This document shows positions 42,583-51,638 of a stretch of DNA of 64,000 bases, one piece after another. Where the stretch lies: assembly GCA_017853885.1 (NCBI GenBank), contig JAFMIR010000013.1:32547-96546 (forward strand). The letters are read 5' to 3'. The first letter of the stretch is position 1. Every line of letters begins with the position of its first letter. The notes beneath the pieces were generated by a model, which saw nothing but the letters and a program-made list of their open reading frames with translations, searched no databases and was not told the DNA's origin. This DNA is from Prosthecobacter sp. (GTDB lineage: Bacteria; Verrucomicrobiota; Verrucomicrobiia; Verrucomicrobiales; Verrucomicrobiaceae). Position numbers and translations under genes: made by a program.

Positions 42583-43935
42583 ATGTCTGCCTCACTCACC
42601 GCTGATCCCATTCCGGTCCTGACCCGCCGCATCGCCATCCCGGCGAGCGTGGGATTCTTCTTCAACACGATGTTCAACTTTGTGGACACGTATTGTGCCG
42701 GGCTGATCAGCACGGATGCGCTGGCCGCACTGTCACTCTCCTTCCCCGTGTTCTTCATCATCCTCTCCGCAGGCAGTGGCCTCAGCCAGGGGGCCACGGC
42801 GCTCATGGCGAATGCCATCGGTGCCAAAGATCCGCTCATGGCGCAGCGACTCTTCGCGCAGGCGGTGGTGTTTGCGGCCTTGGCGGGCGTGGTGCTTTCG
42901 TTTGCCGGATGGTTGGCGGCGCCCTCACTATTCCGCCTTCTCGGTGCTGAAGGCGCTTATCTCGATGTCGCTCTGAGTTACATCCATGTGATCCTGTGGG
43001 GCGGCGTATTTTTCATCCTGCAAATGACGATCAATGCCGCGCTCAATGCACAGGGTGAGACAAAGCTGTATCGCAATTTCTTGATCATGGGGTTTGTGGC
43101 AAACTGCTTACTCAACCCGGTGCTCATGTGGGGTTGGTGCGGACTTCCCGCCATGGGCGTGGCAGGCATTGCCTTGGCAACGGTTTTCGTTCAGATCGCA
43201 GGCTGTGTGCTTTTATGGACGGGAGTTCGCCGACGCGAGCTATGCCGGGAGATGCCGCGCGGCTTTTTCAAGCCGGATGCGGCCCTGCTGCGGAAAATCC
43301 TTAGCCAAGCGGTGCCTGCGGGGCTGAACATGCTCACCGTGGCACTCGGCATCTTTGTCATCACTTGGTTTGCAAAGCATTTCGGCAAGGAAGCGGTAGC
43401 TGCCTACGGCATCGCCACACGCATTGAGCAGGTCGTCCTGCTGCCTACGATCGGTTTGAACTTCGCCACGCTCAGCCTCGTGGGGCAAAATCACGGGGCG
43501 GGACTTCCACAGCGAGTGCGGGAGGCGTGGACGACGAATGTAAAATACGGCGTGCTGCTCATGCTCGCCGGTGGATGCCTGCTTTTCCCAATGCGGGAGA
43601 CAGCGATGCGTTTCTTCACTGCCGATGCCGTGGTCATTGGCCACGGGCGAGATTACCTTGGCATCGCTGCGATCACACTCGCAGCCTATCCGATCCTGTT
43701 CGTTACCGTTTTCATGTTACAGGGCATGAAGCGCCCGGCCTACGGCCTGTGGATGGGGCTTTATCGGCAGATCGCGGCTCCGATGCTGCTCTTCCATCTA
43801 CTGGCCTTCACCTTTGCCGGCGGCACCTGGGGCGTGTGGTGGGGCATTTCGCTGGTGAACTGGAGCGCAGCCGTCTTTGCCATGTGGTGGGGCGCCCGCA
43901 TCCTGCGGCGGGAGTTGACCTCATCCCTGCATTGA
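42583..43935 (+). CDS. MATE-family efflux transporter
   Basis: 450 residues from ATG 42583 (MSASLTADPIPVLTRRIAIP); the open frame upstream overlaps the divergent gene and is not used. Twelve hydrophobic segments in two halves, starting IAIPASVGFFFNTMFNFVDTYCAG and repeated in the second half (ILSQAVPAGLNMLTVALGIFVITWFAKHFG, as shorter blocks). The end is WAGISLVNW-like. It exports drugs or metabolites against H+ or Na+. It precedes the PAS-AraC regulator by 44 bp on the same strand. Confidence 0.92.
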   Translation: MSASLTADPIPVLTRRIAIPASVGFFFNTMFNFVDTYCAGLISTDALAALSLSFPVFFIILSAGSGLSQGATALMANAIGAKDPLMAQRLFAQAVVFAALAGVVLSFAGWLAAPSLFRLLGAEGAYLDVALSYIHVILWGGVFFILQMTINAALNAQGETKLYRNFLIMGFVANCLLNPVLMWGWCGLPAMGVAGIALATVFVQIAGCVLLWTGVRRRELCREMPRGFFKPDAALLRKILSQAVPAGLNMLTVALGIFVITWFAKHFGKEAVAAYGIATRIEQVVLLPTIGLNFATLSLVGQNHGAGLPQRVREAWTTNVKYGVLLMLAGGCLLFPMRETAMRFFTADAVVIGHGRDYLGIAAITLAAYPILFVTVFMLQGMKRPAYGLWMGLYRQIAAPMLLFHLLAFTFAGGTWGVWWGISLVNWSAAVFAMWWGARILRRELTSSLH

Positions 43936-43979
43936 GGGTTGCGGCCAAGTGAGCTGCGCGCATTGATCCAACACGACTC

Positions 43980-44780
43980 ATGATGCGAAATGCGACACCG
44001 CTGAAGCCACGCGAACGAACTCGCCGTACCGCAGCGGAAATCAACCTCTGGAAACGCCGGCGTCAGCTCTGGGTGTCGGCCCTTGAGCCCGCCTCACTGT
44101 TTCACCGGTTGTTTGACCACCTGCCCGGCGTGCATTTCTTCGCCAAGGACAAGGATGGCAGACTGATGTTTGCCAGCCGTGGGTTGCTGGACCGCTACCA
44201 GATGCGGAACGACTCCGACTTCATCGGCCGCACGGACTTTGACCTGAATCCCGACACGATGGCGCAGGCCTATGTGGACGACGACCGACGCGTTCTCGCG
44301 GGCCAAACGCGGCTCATCGAGCGCATCGAACTCTGGTGGGACCGCCAAGGCATGCCGGACTGGTTTCTCGTGACAAAGCTTCCTCTGATCGACAAACGCG
44401 GCCGCATCCAAGGCGTGATGGGCACGCTACGCCGGCCGGACGAAGCAGAGCGCCGCCTGCCAGTCTTCCAAACCGTGGCGCAGGCGGTAGAGATCATCCG
44501 GCATGACTTCGCGCGTCCACTGCGGGTCGAGGAAGTCGCCTGCTCGTGTGGGCAATCCCTCCGCCAACTTCAGCGTCATTTTCAGAGCGCCTTTGGCATC
44601 AGTCCTCAGGAATTTCTCATCCGCACTCGAGTGTTGGCTGCCGCGCGTCTATTGGAGCAAACAGCTCTCTCTGCGGGCGAGATCGCCGCTCAATGCGGCT
44701 TTGTCGATCCAAGCAGCTTCGCTCAGCACTTCCGCAAGCGCATCGGCCTCTCCCCCGCCGCGTATCGACAGCGGGCATGA
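43980..44780 (+). CDS. PAS-sensor AraC-family transcriptional regulator
   Basis: 266 residues. The N-terminal half is a PAS-like sensor domain (LFDHLPGVHFFAKDKDGRLMFAS, DFIGRTDFDLNPDTMAQ, residues about 45-150). The C-terminal ~100 residues hold the double helix-turn-helix of AraC proteins (SLRQLQRHFQSAFGISPQEFL, and GEIAAQCGFVDPSSFAQHFRKRIGLSP in two parts). It is co-directional with the MATE transporter and may control it. PAS fused to AraC is a common verrucomicrobial arrangement. The ligand is unknown. Confidence 0.9.
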   Translation: MMRNATPLKPRERTRRTAAEINLWKRRRQLWVSALEPASLFHRLFDHLPGVHFFAKDKDGRLMFASRGLLDRYQMRNDSDFIGRTDFDLNPDTMAQAYVDDDRRVLAGQTRLIERIELWWDRQGMPDWFLVTKLPLIDKRGRIQGVMGTLRRPDEAERRLPVFQTVAQAVEIIRHDFARPLRVEEVACSCGQSLRQLQRHFQSAFGISPQEFLIRTRVLAAARLLEQTALSAGEIAAQCGFVDPSSFAQHFRKRIGLSPAAYRQRA

Positions 44781-44787
44781 TGGCTTA

Positions 44788-46224
44788 TCAGCCTGCCTTC
44801 TTGGTTTTCTTCACCGCAGGCGCGGAGAGGTAGTTTTGAAGAGTATTGCTGGGGACGCCCAAGAGCTTGCTGGCACGGGCTTCGTCCTCATCGCAATGGC
44901 GGTAGGCGATGCGGGTGAGTTCGCGCTCGACCCACGGAAGCAGGTCGATATCCGGTGTCTTGTCAGCCATGTTCACGAGCATGGTCAACGCGTCACGCAT
45001 CCGGGTGACGGTGCTGGCGGGGCCGTGGTGACGGGTGCCTTTACTGCCGAGCGGGATGTCAGAGGGCAGGAGCACATCGGAATTGCAGAGGGCGCATGCA
45101 CGCTGGATGGTGTTTTCAAGCTCACGGACGTTTCCGGGCCAATCGTAAGCTTCAAGGATATCAAGCGCATCATCGGTGAACCGCATCGCGGGGCCGCGAC
45201 GGCGGGCGGACTGGCGCTGGAGGAAAAATTCGGCAAGAAGGCGCACGTCTTCTCGTCGCTCGCGGAGCGGCGGAATGTGGATGCGCACAACGTTGAGGCG
45301 ATAGAAAAGGTCCTCACGGAAATTGCCCTTGGCGACCTCTTCTTCGAGATTTTTATTGGTGGCGGCGAGCACCCGGACGTCTGTCTTCAGAGTTTGATTG
45401 CTGCCCACACGGCTGTACTGCCCCTCTTGAAGCACACGCAGAAGCTTGCTCTGCACAGGGAGGGGCATATCCCCGATTTCATCCAAAAAGAGTGTGCCGC
45501 CATCGCATTGCTCAAAGCGGCCAATACGCTGGTTGACTGCACCGGTGAAGCTGCCCTTCTCGTGGCCAAAGATCTCACTCTCAATGAGATTATCCGGAAT
45601 GGCCGTGATGTTAATGGCGGCGAATTCCTTCTGTGCTCTCGGGCTGAACTTGTGGATGGCCCCTGCAACGAGTTCTTTACCGCAGCCGCTTTCGCCAGTG
45701 ATCATGACGGGGGCGTCGGAGCGAGAGACACGACCGATGAGCTTGAAAACCTCCTGCATCGCGGGTGAGCGACCAATGATGGTCTCTTGAATGCTTTCAG
45801 CGGGCACTTCGGCAGCCTGCTCGCGCTTTTGGCGGCGGGCTTCGATGCCGTTGAGGGCGCTTTCAACCACGCTACGCAGCTCGTAAGGCAGTCGCTCCTT
45901 GGGCAGCACATCGTAAGCTCCGAGACGCATAGCCTCGATCACATGAGAGGTTGTAGCGGTGCCGCTAAACAGGATGACCATCGCATTGGGATCGGTCTGG
46001 CGGAGGCGCTTGAGCAATTCGATGCCACTGGCAGGGCCTGTTCCAGCACGGATCTCGGCAAGGATGAGATCGGCGCGTTTTTTCTGGTAGGCAGCAAGCC
46101 CCTCCTCAGGTTTTTCACACGTGACGATGCTCACGCCAGGTGCCTTCAAATGTCCGGAGGCCCAGACAAGAAAGTCGGGATCAGAGTCGATGATGAGGAG
46201 GTGAGTATCCGGAGCTTCGGCCAT
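44788..46224 (-). CDS. Sigma-54-dependent activator with a degenerate receiver domain
   Basis: 478 residues: receiver-like domain (1-125), AAA+ domain (about 145-385) and a Fis-type helix-turn-helix at the C-terminus (ASKLLGVPSNTLQNYL). The AAA+ motor is intact: Walker A GESGCGKE (177-184), the sigma-54-contacting loop GSFTGA (224-229) and Walker B GGTLFLDEIGDMP. In the receiver the phosphoacceptor aspartate is replaced by glutamate (E57 in LILAEIRAG), while the lysine (K109) and part of the acidic pocket (D13, D15) remain. No histidine kinase lies nearby. It is expected to be a transcription activator that works without phosphorylation. Confidence 0.93.
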   Translation of the reverse strand: MAEAPDTHLLIIDSDPDFLVWASGHLKAPGVSIVTCEKPEEGLAAYQKKRADLILAEIRAGTGPASGIELLKRLRQTDPNAMVILFSGTATTSHVIEAMRLGAYDVLPKERLPYELRSVVESALNGIEARRQKREQAAEVPAESIQETIIGRSPAMQEVFKLIGRVSRSDAPVMITGESGCGKELVAGAIHKFSPRAQKEFAAINITAIPDNLIESEIFGHEKGSFTGAVNQRIGRFEQCDGGTLFLDEIGDMPLPVQSKLLRVLQEGQYSRVGSNQTLKTDVRVLAATNKNLEEEVAKGNFREDLFYRLNVVRIHIPPLRERREDVRLLAEFFLQRQSARRRGPAMRFTDDALDILEAYDWPGNVRELENTIQRACALCNSDVLLPSDIPLGSKGTRHHGPASTVTRMRDALTMLVNMADKTPDIDLLPWVERELTRIAYRHCDEDEARASKLLGVPSNTLQNYLSAPAVKKTKKAG

Positions 46225-46310
46225 CGGCGCGTGAAAATTCGAAGCCCTATCGCAGGGAAATCAGGCGCGGTCAAAGTTTTCTCTGCTCACATCTGTGTAA
46301 CGCGGCGTTC

Positions 46311-47033
46311 TCACACGCCGCCGAAGCGGCGCTGGCGGCAGTTGAAAATCCGAATAGCCTCGAGGAGCGCCTCCTCGTCAAAATCCGGCCACAGTTTTTC
46401 GGTGATCACAAATTCGGTGTAGCTGAGCTGCCAGAGGAGGAAGTTCGAAAGGCGCATCTCACCGCTGGTGCGAATCATCAAATCCGGGTCGGGGTAATAG
46501 CGGGTGTAGAGATGTTTGGAGAAGACCTCCGTGTCGATCATGGCTTTATCGAGGTGGCCACTCTCGACGGATTCGATGAGGCTCTTCACGCCATCGACAA
46601 TTTCCTCTCGACCTCCGTAGCTGAGGGCTAAGATGAGCGTCAGTCCGGTGTTGTTCGAGGTGGCGGCGATGCAGTGGTGCAGTTCCTGCTGACAGATTTC
46701 AGGCAGGGCATGCAATCGACCGATGGCCTGAAGGCGAATGTTTTGCTTCTGCATCACGGGCAGCTCGTTCTTCAAAAAGAGCACCAGGAGCTTCATGAGG
46801 GCATTCACCTCCCGTTTGGGCCTTTTCCAGTTTTCCGATGAGAACGCATACAACGTCAAAAAATCGACGCCCAGCTTTCCGACGGCCTCGGTGACTTTTC
46901 GCACAACCTGTGCCCCAGCACGATGCCCCTCGGTGCGCGGAAGACCGCGCTGTTTTGCCCAGCGGCCATTGCCATCCATGATCATGGCAATGTGGCGGGG
47001 TATCTTGAGGTCTTCGGTGGCGACACGGCTCAT
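46311..47033 (-). CDS. uppS: Isoprenyl transferase (undecaprenyl pyrophosphate synthase)
   Basis: Makes the C55 lipid carrier for peptidoglycan and other envelope polymers by cis-prenyl additions. 240 residues. The catalytic D20 lies in IAMIMDGNGRWAKQRGLPR, then GHRAG, TLYAFSSENWKRP, ALSYGGREEI and the C-terminal PDLMIRTSGEMRLSNFLLWQ with FVITEKLWPDF. Length and motifs match canonical UppS. No rseP/dxr/cdsA neighbours, which often accompany it elsewhere. Confidence 0.96.
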   Translation of the reverse strand: MSRVATEDLKIPRHIAMIMDGNGRWAKQRGLPRTEGHRAGAQVVRKVTEAVGKLGVDFLTLYAFSSENWKRPKREVNALMKLLVLFLKNELPVMQKQNIRLQAIGRLHALPEICQQELHHCIAATSNNTGLTLILALSYGGREEIVDGVKSLIESVESGHLDKAMIDTEVFSKHLYTRYYPDPDLMIRTSGEMRLSNFLLWQLSYTEFVITEKLWPDFDEEALLEAIRIFNCRQRRFGGV

Positions 47034-47117
47034 GTGTTCGGAAAACGCAGTCTAGCGCGCTGGGGCGAATGTGCCAGTGGGTTTCGACGAACCATGTGAC
47101 ACGATGATCGGACACCG

Positions 47118-47837
47118 TCAGGAACGCGCAGCAAGCACCTCGGCAATGTGAAGCGTTTTCAGTGATTGCTTCTGCGCGGAAAGGAGGCTTTGAAGGTGCA
47201 TAAGGCAGTTGCTGTCAGCACTAACAAGGTATTCGGCGGCCGTGTCGTGTGCAGAGGCGCATTTCACCTCGCCCATGGCTGCGGAAATCATGGGGAATTT
47301 GCTGGAGAAGGTGCCCCCAAAGCCACAGCAGGTCTCCGCCTCCTTCATCTCAACAAGCTGAAGACCACGAACCTTTTCGAGGAGTTGGCGTGCTGGCCTT
47401 TTTAGGTTCAGCTCGCGCAGGCCATGGCAACCGTCATGGTAGGTAACCTTATGCGGGAAGGAGGCACCGAGATCCGTGACGCCGAGTTTGTTGACGAGGA
47501 AGTCGGTGAACTCCCAACACTTTTCAGATAGCGCATGGGCCTCGCTTTCCTCGGGCTGGTCTCGGAAAATCTCCTTGTAGAAGACCTTGAGCATCGTTGC
47601 GCAGGAACCGGATGCGATGACGATGGCCTCGCTGTTGCGCATCCGTCTCAGGACAGGACGAGCAGCTTCTCGAGCCTCACCCCAACAACCGGCATTGAAG
47701 TTCGGCTGGCCACAGCAACCAAGCTCATCCGGGCAATCGATTTGATGGCCAAGCCCCTCCAAGAGGCTCACGATGCTGACACCGGCCTGCGGACTGATGA
47801 GATCGACGAAGCACGGGATGACAAGGGTGATAAGCAT
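47118..47837 (-). CDS. LutA-like (Fe-S)-binding protein with two CCG domains
   Basis: 239 residues from ATG 47837 (MLITLVIPCFVDLISPQ, the LutA start); the longer frame upstream is antisense to the TonB receptor. Two cysteine-rich CCG domains: ELGCCGQPNFNAGCW in the first and TCCGFGGTFSSKFP in the second, plus SGSCATMLK and TYHDGCHGLREL. This matches LutA/YkgE, one of three subunits of the lactate-oxidising iron-sulfur complex, also seen in GlcF/heterodisulfide-reductase-like proteins. lutB and lutC are not next to it. Divergent from the TonB receptor with about 170 bp between starts. Confidence 0.9.
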   Translation of the reverse strand: MLITLVIPCFVDLISPQAGVSIVSLLEGLGHQIDCPDELGCCGQPNFNAGCWGEAREAARPVLRRMRNSEAIVIASGSCATMLKVFYKEIFRDQPEESEAHALSEKCWEFTDFLVNKLGVTDLGASFPHKVTYHDGCHGLRELNLKRPARQLLEKVRGLQLVEMKEAETCCGFGGTFSSKFPMISAAMGEVKCASAHDTAAEYLVSADSNCLMHLQSLLSAQKQSLKTLHIAEVLAARS

Positions 47838-48006
47838 GAACTGCCATTTTGGGAAGAGCCCCAGTATTAGGGAAGTTTTTTCATCTAGGTCTGCTTGGCC
47901 TCGATGGTCAAAAAGCGCACATCCCATACGACGCAGTGGGTGGTTTTTGGTCGGAGAGCTTTTTGGGGTATGGCAGCAGGTGACGAAAGTTCTTTGCGCG
48001 GCTTGG

Positions 48007-50064
48007 ATGCGTCGTTGCATGCGCATTTTTTGTTTTCTTTCCCTGTCCTCGCTTGTCGCCGCCGCTGATCCATTGCCGGAGGTTGTGGTCACAGCCACTC
48101 GTTCGGAGAATGCCACGAAAAAGATCCCCGCCATCGTGAAGACGCTCGATAAGAAGAAAATCGAGGAACGCCAGCCGCGAACCTTTCCGGAGGCCCTAAG
48201 GGAAACGGCAGGGGTCGCCATCCAGAAAACCGCGAACGGCCAAGGCTCACCTTTCATACGCGGCTTCACCGGTTTCCGCACGCTGATGATGGTGGATGGC
48301 ATCCGCTACAACAACTCCACCTTCCGCGACGGACCGAACCAATACTGGGCACTGTTGGATCCACAAGCAATGGAGCGCATCGAGGTGATTCCCTCGCAAG
48401 GCAGCGTGCTATACGGCAGCGATGCCATCGGCGGCACGGTGAACGCGATCTCCAAGAGCTCCGGCTTTGGCAACGAGGCTGCCGGCAGCTTGTTCAGCCA
48501 TGGGCAGGCCGGCTACCGCTGGAGCAGCGCAGAGCACAGCCACATCGAGCATCTGGAGGCGAGTATTGGGGAGGGTCAAAAGTGGGGACTGCATGTGGGC
48601 GGCACCATGGGACAATTTGGTGACGTCAAACCTGGTCAAGGTCCACGCATGCGAAACACGGGTTACGACCAATGGGCTTTTGACCTACGCCTTGATGTGG
48701 CTCTTGATGATCAGTGGCAGCTGACTGCGGCTCATCAGCAGAGCCGACAGAATGACGTGTGGCGCACGCACTCAACCACCTCGGGCGTTTCATTCGAAGG
48801 CACTGCGATCGGAACCGATCGCGTGCGTTCTTTCGACCAAGCACGCAGCCTTTCTTATGTGCGGCTGAGCGGCAAAGACCTCGGCGGCTGGATCGAAAAT
48901 GCCCGCCTGACCCTCTCGATACAGACACAGGGTGAGGAGCAGCTTCGTGTGACTGGGGCTGGCGTGAAATCGCTCAATGACGTCGATCTGAGCACGCTGG
49001 GGATTGATCTACAGCTTGAAAGCCTTACCTCGATCGGCCGGTTCGTTTATGGTGTCGACTACTACCACGACTGGGCTGAAACGGACGCCACAGACAATCC
49101 CATCCAAGGCTCTGTGGGTGATGATTCGAGCTACGATTTGCTCGGCATCTTCCTCCAAGATCACATCGATCTGGGCAATCGCTTTCATGTGACGCTGGGT
49201 GGCCGCTTCACGCATGCTCGGGCGGATGTGGGCAAGTATCGCAACCCAGTCACGCTCAGCCAAGAATCTTACTCGGACGAATGGCAGAACTTCAGCGGCA
49301 ATCTACGCCTGATGCTGGACCTCGACGATCAGGACCGCTTCCAGCTCTTTGGCGGCCTCTCGCAGAGCTTCCGCTCACCAAACCTCTCCGACCTTTCCCG
49401 TTCGGACATCGCGCTCGCCGGCCAAGCCGAGGTCCCCTCTCCCGGCCTGCATGCTGAAAAGTATCTGACCTATGAAATAGGTCTCAAGGCGCAGGCGGGC
49501 GCCATCAGCGCGAGCATGGCTTATTTCTACACTCAAATCGAAGACCTGATCGTCCGTCGGCCGACGGGTGTTGCCAATCAGGTGGCGAAGGCGAACGGTG
49601 GCAATGGCTACATGCAGGGCGTCGAATTCTCCACCAACTGGCAGATCAACCCCAACTGGAGCATGTTTGGTCACGTGGCTTGGGTGGAGGGCGAGGCAGA
49701 CCAATTCATCGGCCTCACTACCACCATGCGTCGAGAGCCGCTGGGCAAGATTTCACCGCTCGTGGGCTATGGCGGCGTGCGCTGGCAGACAACTTCGAAG
49801 AAGGTTTGGACCGAGTTCGTATGTCTAACCTACGGCGAGGCCGCCCGCATGAACACTTCCGACCAGCAGGATGTGCAACGTATTCCGCCTAACGGCACGC
49901 CGAGCTTCTGGCTGCTCACTCTGCGCGGTGGTTGGCAGGTGAACGAGCATCTCATGCTCAATGCAGGTATCGAAAACATGCTCAATCAAAACTATCGGTT
50001 CCATGGCGGCGGCAGCAACGAACCCGGCCTAGGCGTCAATCTCGGCGCGAGCGTGAGATTTTGA
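48007..50064 (+). CDS. TonB-dependent outer-membrane receptor
   Basis: 685 residues from ATG 48007 (681 from ATG 48019), with a signal peptide (MRIFCFLSLSSLVAAADP). The TonB-box-like start LPEVVVTATRSENATKKIP is followed by the plug domain (GVAIQKTANGQGSPFIRGF, MMVDGIRYNNSTFRDG, MERIEVIPSQGSVLYGSDAIGG) and a 22-strand beta-barrel whose final strand ends GLGVNLGASVRF with a terminal phenylalanine. The plug is closest to BtuB/heme/siderophore-type receptors, so the substrate may be a metal complex. No recognisable Fur box or transporter neighbours show which. It stands alone. Confidence 0.92.
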   Translation: MRRCMRIFCFLSLSSLVAAADPLPEVVVTATRSENATKKIPAIVKTLDKKKIEERQPRTFPEALRETAGVAIQKTANGQGSPFIRGFTGFRTLMMVDGIRYNNSTFRDGPNQYWALLDPQAMERIEVIPSQGSVLYGSDAIGGTVNAISKSSGFGNEAAGSLFSHGQAGYRWSSAEHSHIEHLEASIGEGQKWGLHVGGTMGQFGDVKPGQGPRMRNTGYDQWAFDLRLDVALDDQWQLTAAHQQSRQNDVWRTHSTTSGVSFEGTAIGTDRVRSFDQARSLSYVRLSGKDLGGWIENARLTLSIQTQGEEQLRVTGAGVKSLNDVDLSTLGIDLQLESLTSIGRFVYGVDYYHDWAETDATDNPIQGSVGDDSSYDLLGIFLQDHIDLGNRFHVTLGGRFTHARADVGKYRNPVTLSQESYSDEWQNFSGNLRLMLDLDDQDRFQLFGGLSQSFRSPNLSDLSRSDIALAGQAEVPSPGLHAEKYLTYEIGLKAQAGAISASMAYFYTQIEDLIVRRPTGVANQVAKANGGNGYMQGVEFSTNWQINPNWSMFGHVAWVEGEADQFIGLTTTMRREPLGKISPLVGYGGVRWQTTSKKVWTEFVCLTYGEAARMNTSDQQDVQRIPPNGTPSFWLLTLRGGWQVNEHLMLNAGIENMLNQNYRFHGGGSNEPGLGVNLGASVRF

Positions 50065-50071
50065 TGTATCA

Positions 50072-51478
50072 TCATGCCAAGATCTCTCGGATCACATGTC
50101 CATGCACGTCAGTCAGTCGGCGTTGGATGCCATTGTGGTAGTAACTAAGCTTTTCGTGGTCGAGGCCGAGTAGGTGAAGTGCGGTGGCATGAAGGTCGTA
50201 GCAGTAGGCGGGATTTTCCGCAGCTTGGAAGCCAAGTTCGTCAGTGCTACCATAGGCGGTGCCGCCACGGATGCCGCCGCCGGCCATCCACGCGGTGAAA
50301 GCCCCCGGATTGTGATCGCGGCCTTTGCCAGCACCTTGCGCGGCAGGTTGACGACCGAATTCGGTCGTGCAGATCACGAGCGTGCTATCCAACAGACCGC
50401 GTGACTTCAAATCCGTGAGCAAAGCGGCCGCTCCCGCGTCGAGAATGGCTCCCCAGTAGCCGTGATCACGCACGAGGTCCTCATGGCTGTCCCAGTTCGG
50501 ACGAATTTTTTTCGCGGTGGTGTTTTCCGCACCGCAGAACAGCTGCACGAAGCGCACACCGCGCTCCACCATGCGCCGAGCAAGCAAACATTGGCGTCCA
50601 AAAGGCCCGATGTCCTCGTGATCGAGTTGATAGAGTTTTTGGGTCGCCTCGGTCTCGCTGCTGAGAGAGGTCGCCTCAGGTGCGCTGAGCTGCAAACGTG
50701 CCGCGAGCTCATAAGCGGCGATGCGCGCCTCCAGCTCGCTGTTTTCACGTCTGGCAACAGCGTGCGCTCGATTCAGCGTTTGGAGAAATTCACGGCTTTT
50801 TTGCTCTGAACCTTCGACGTAGCCCTTCGGTGGAAAGAGATCTGCAATGGGCGGTTTCCCGGCATCGCTGTCAAGAACGGTTCCCTGATGGACGGCCGGC
50901 AAAAAGCCCGCACCCCAATTCAGTACTCCTCCAGGTGGCAGCCCGCGCGGATCAGGCAGCACGACGAAGGCTGGAAGGTCTTGGCTGAGACTGCCCAAGC
51001 CATACGTGACCCACGCACCCATGGCCGGAAAACCGGGAAGAACGAACCCACTGTTTGCCATGAACATCGCGGGGCCATGCAGCGCCGTTTTGCTCTGCAT
51101 CGAGTGAATAAAGGCCATGTCATCGACTTTTTGAGCCAGCTTGGGAAACAAATCACTCATCCAGAGACCGCACTGGCCATGCTGTCGAAACGGCCACCAA
51201 CTCGGTTGACAGTTGCCGGGCTTCGATGCGAAGAACGTAAGCTTTCCTTCAGGGTCGAAAGGCTTGCCCCGGCGCTTTTCGAGCTCAGGTTTATAGTCCC
51301 AAGTGTCCACATGCGAAAGTCCGCCGGGGCAGAAGATCTGGATTACCGCTCGTGCCTTGGCCGCATGATGACCGCCTTTCGGCGAGAGCGGGCTAGCCGC
51401 AGAGGCGTCGTGATGCAGCAGTGAGGCCAAAGCGGTGCCGCTGAGATGGTGTAGGAATTGGCGACGTGTATCTGGCAT
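50072..51478 (-). CDS. Tat-exported DUF1501 protein, stand-alone copy
   Basis: 468 residues from ATG 51478, whose start MPDTRRQFLHHLSGTALASLL is a twin-arginine signal; the upstream extension is rejected for that reason. Landmarks are IQIFCPGGLSHVDTWDYKP, MGAWVTYGLGSLSQDLPAF, VICTTEFGRQPAAQG, GRDHNPGAFTAWMAGGGIR and the ending RRLTDVHGHVIREILA. Unlike the other two intact copies it has no cytochrome gene next to it in the window: the TonB receptor ends 7 bp away on the opposite strand and a DUF2868 gene is divergent. Function unknown. Confidence 0.92.
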   Translation of the reverse strand: MPDTRRQFLHHLSGTALASLLHHDASAASPLSPKGGHHAAKARAVIQIFCPGGLSHVDTWDYKPELEKRRGKPFDPEGKLTFFASKPGNCQPSWWPFRQHGQCGLWMSDLFPKLAQKVDDMAFIHSMQSKTALHGPAMFMANSGFVLPGFPAMGAWVTYGLGSLSQDLPAFVVLPDPRGLPPGGVLNWGAGFLPAVHQGTVLDSDAGKPPIADLFPPKGYVEGSEQKSREFLQTLNRAHAVARRENSELEARIAAYELAARLQLSAPEATSLSSETEATQKLYQLDHEDIGPFGRQCLLARRMVERGVRFVQLFCGAENTTAKKIRPNWDSHEDLVRDHGYWGAILDAGAAALLTDLKSRGLLDSTLVICTTEFGRQPAAQGAGKGRDHNPGAFTAWMAGGGIRGGTAYGSTDELGFQAAENPAYCYDLHATALHLLGLDHEKLSYYHNGIQRRLTDVHGHVIREILA

Positions 51479-51638
51479 GCAATTGGTCTGACCAATTTTA
51501 TTACGTTTTCCGCCGCCAAATGCTTGCATGCCTTTTTCGTCAAAAGGCCACGTCAGGCGAGGCGGCTTCAACGCAACACAGGATTGGAATCCGCAGCAAC
51601 CCGCATTATATGTCGACTGATTCTCTCCAACCAAACTT

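Noticed and set aside
47838..48302. N-terminal extension of the LutA-like gene
   Set aside because: The residues have no LutA homology and lie antisense to the TonB receptor's signal peptide and plug; the start at 47837 gives the proper LutA N-terminus.
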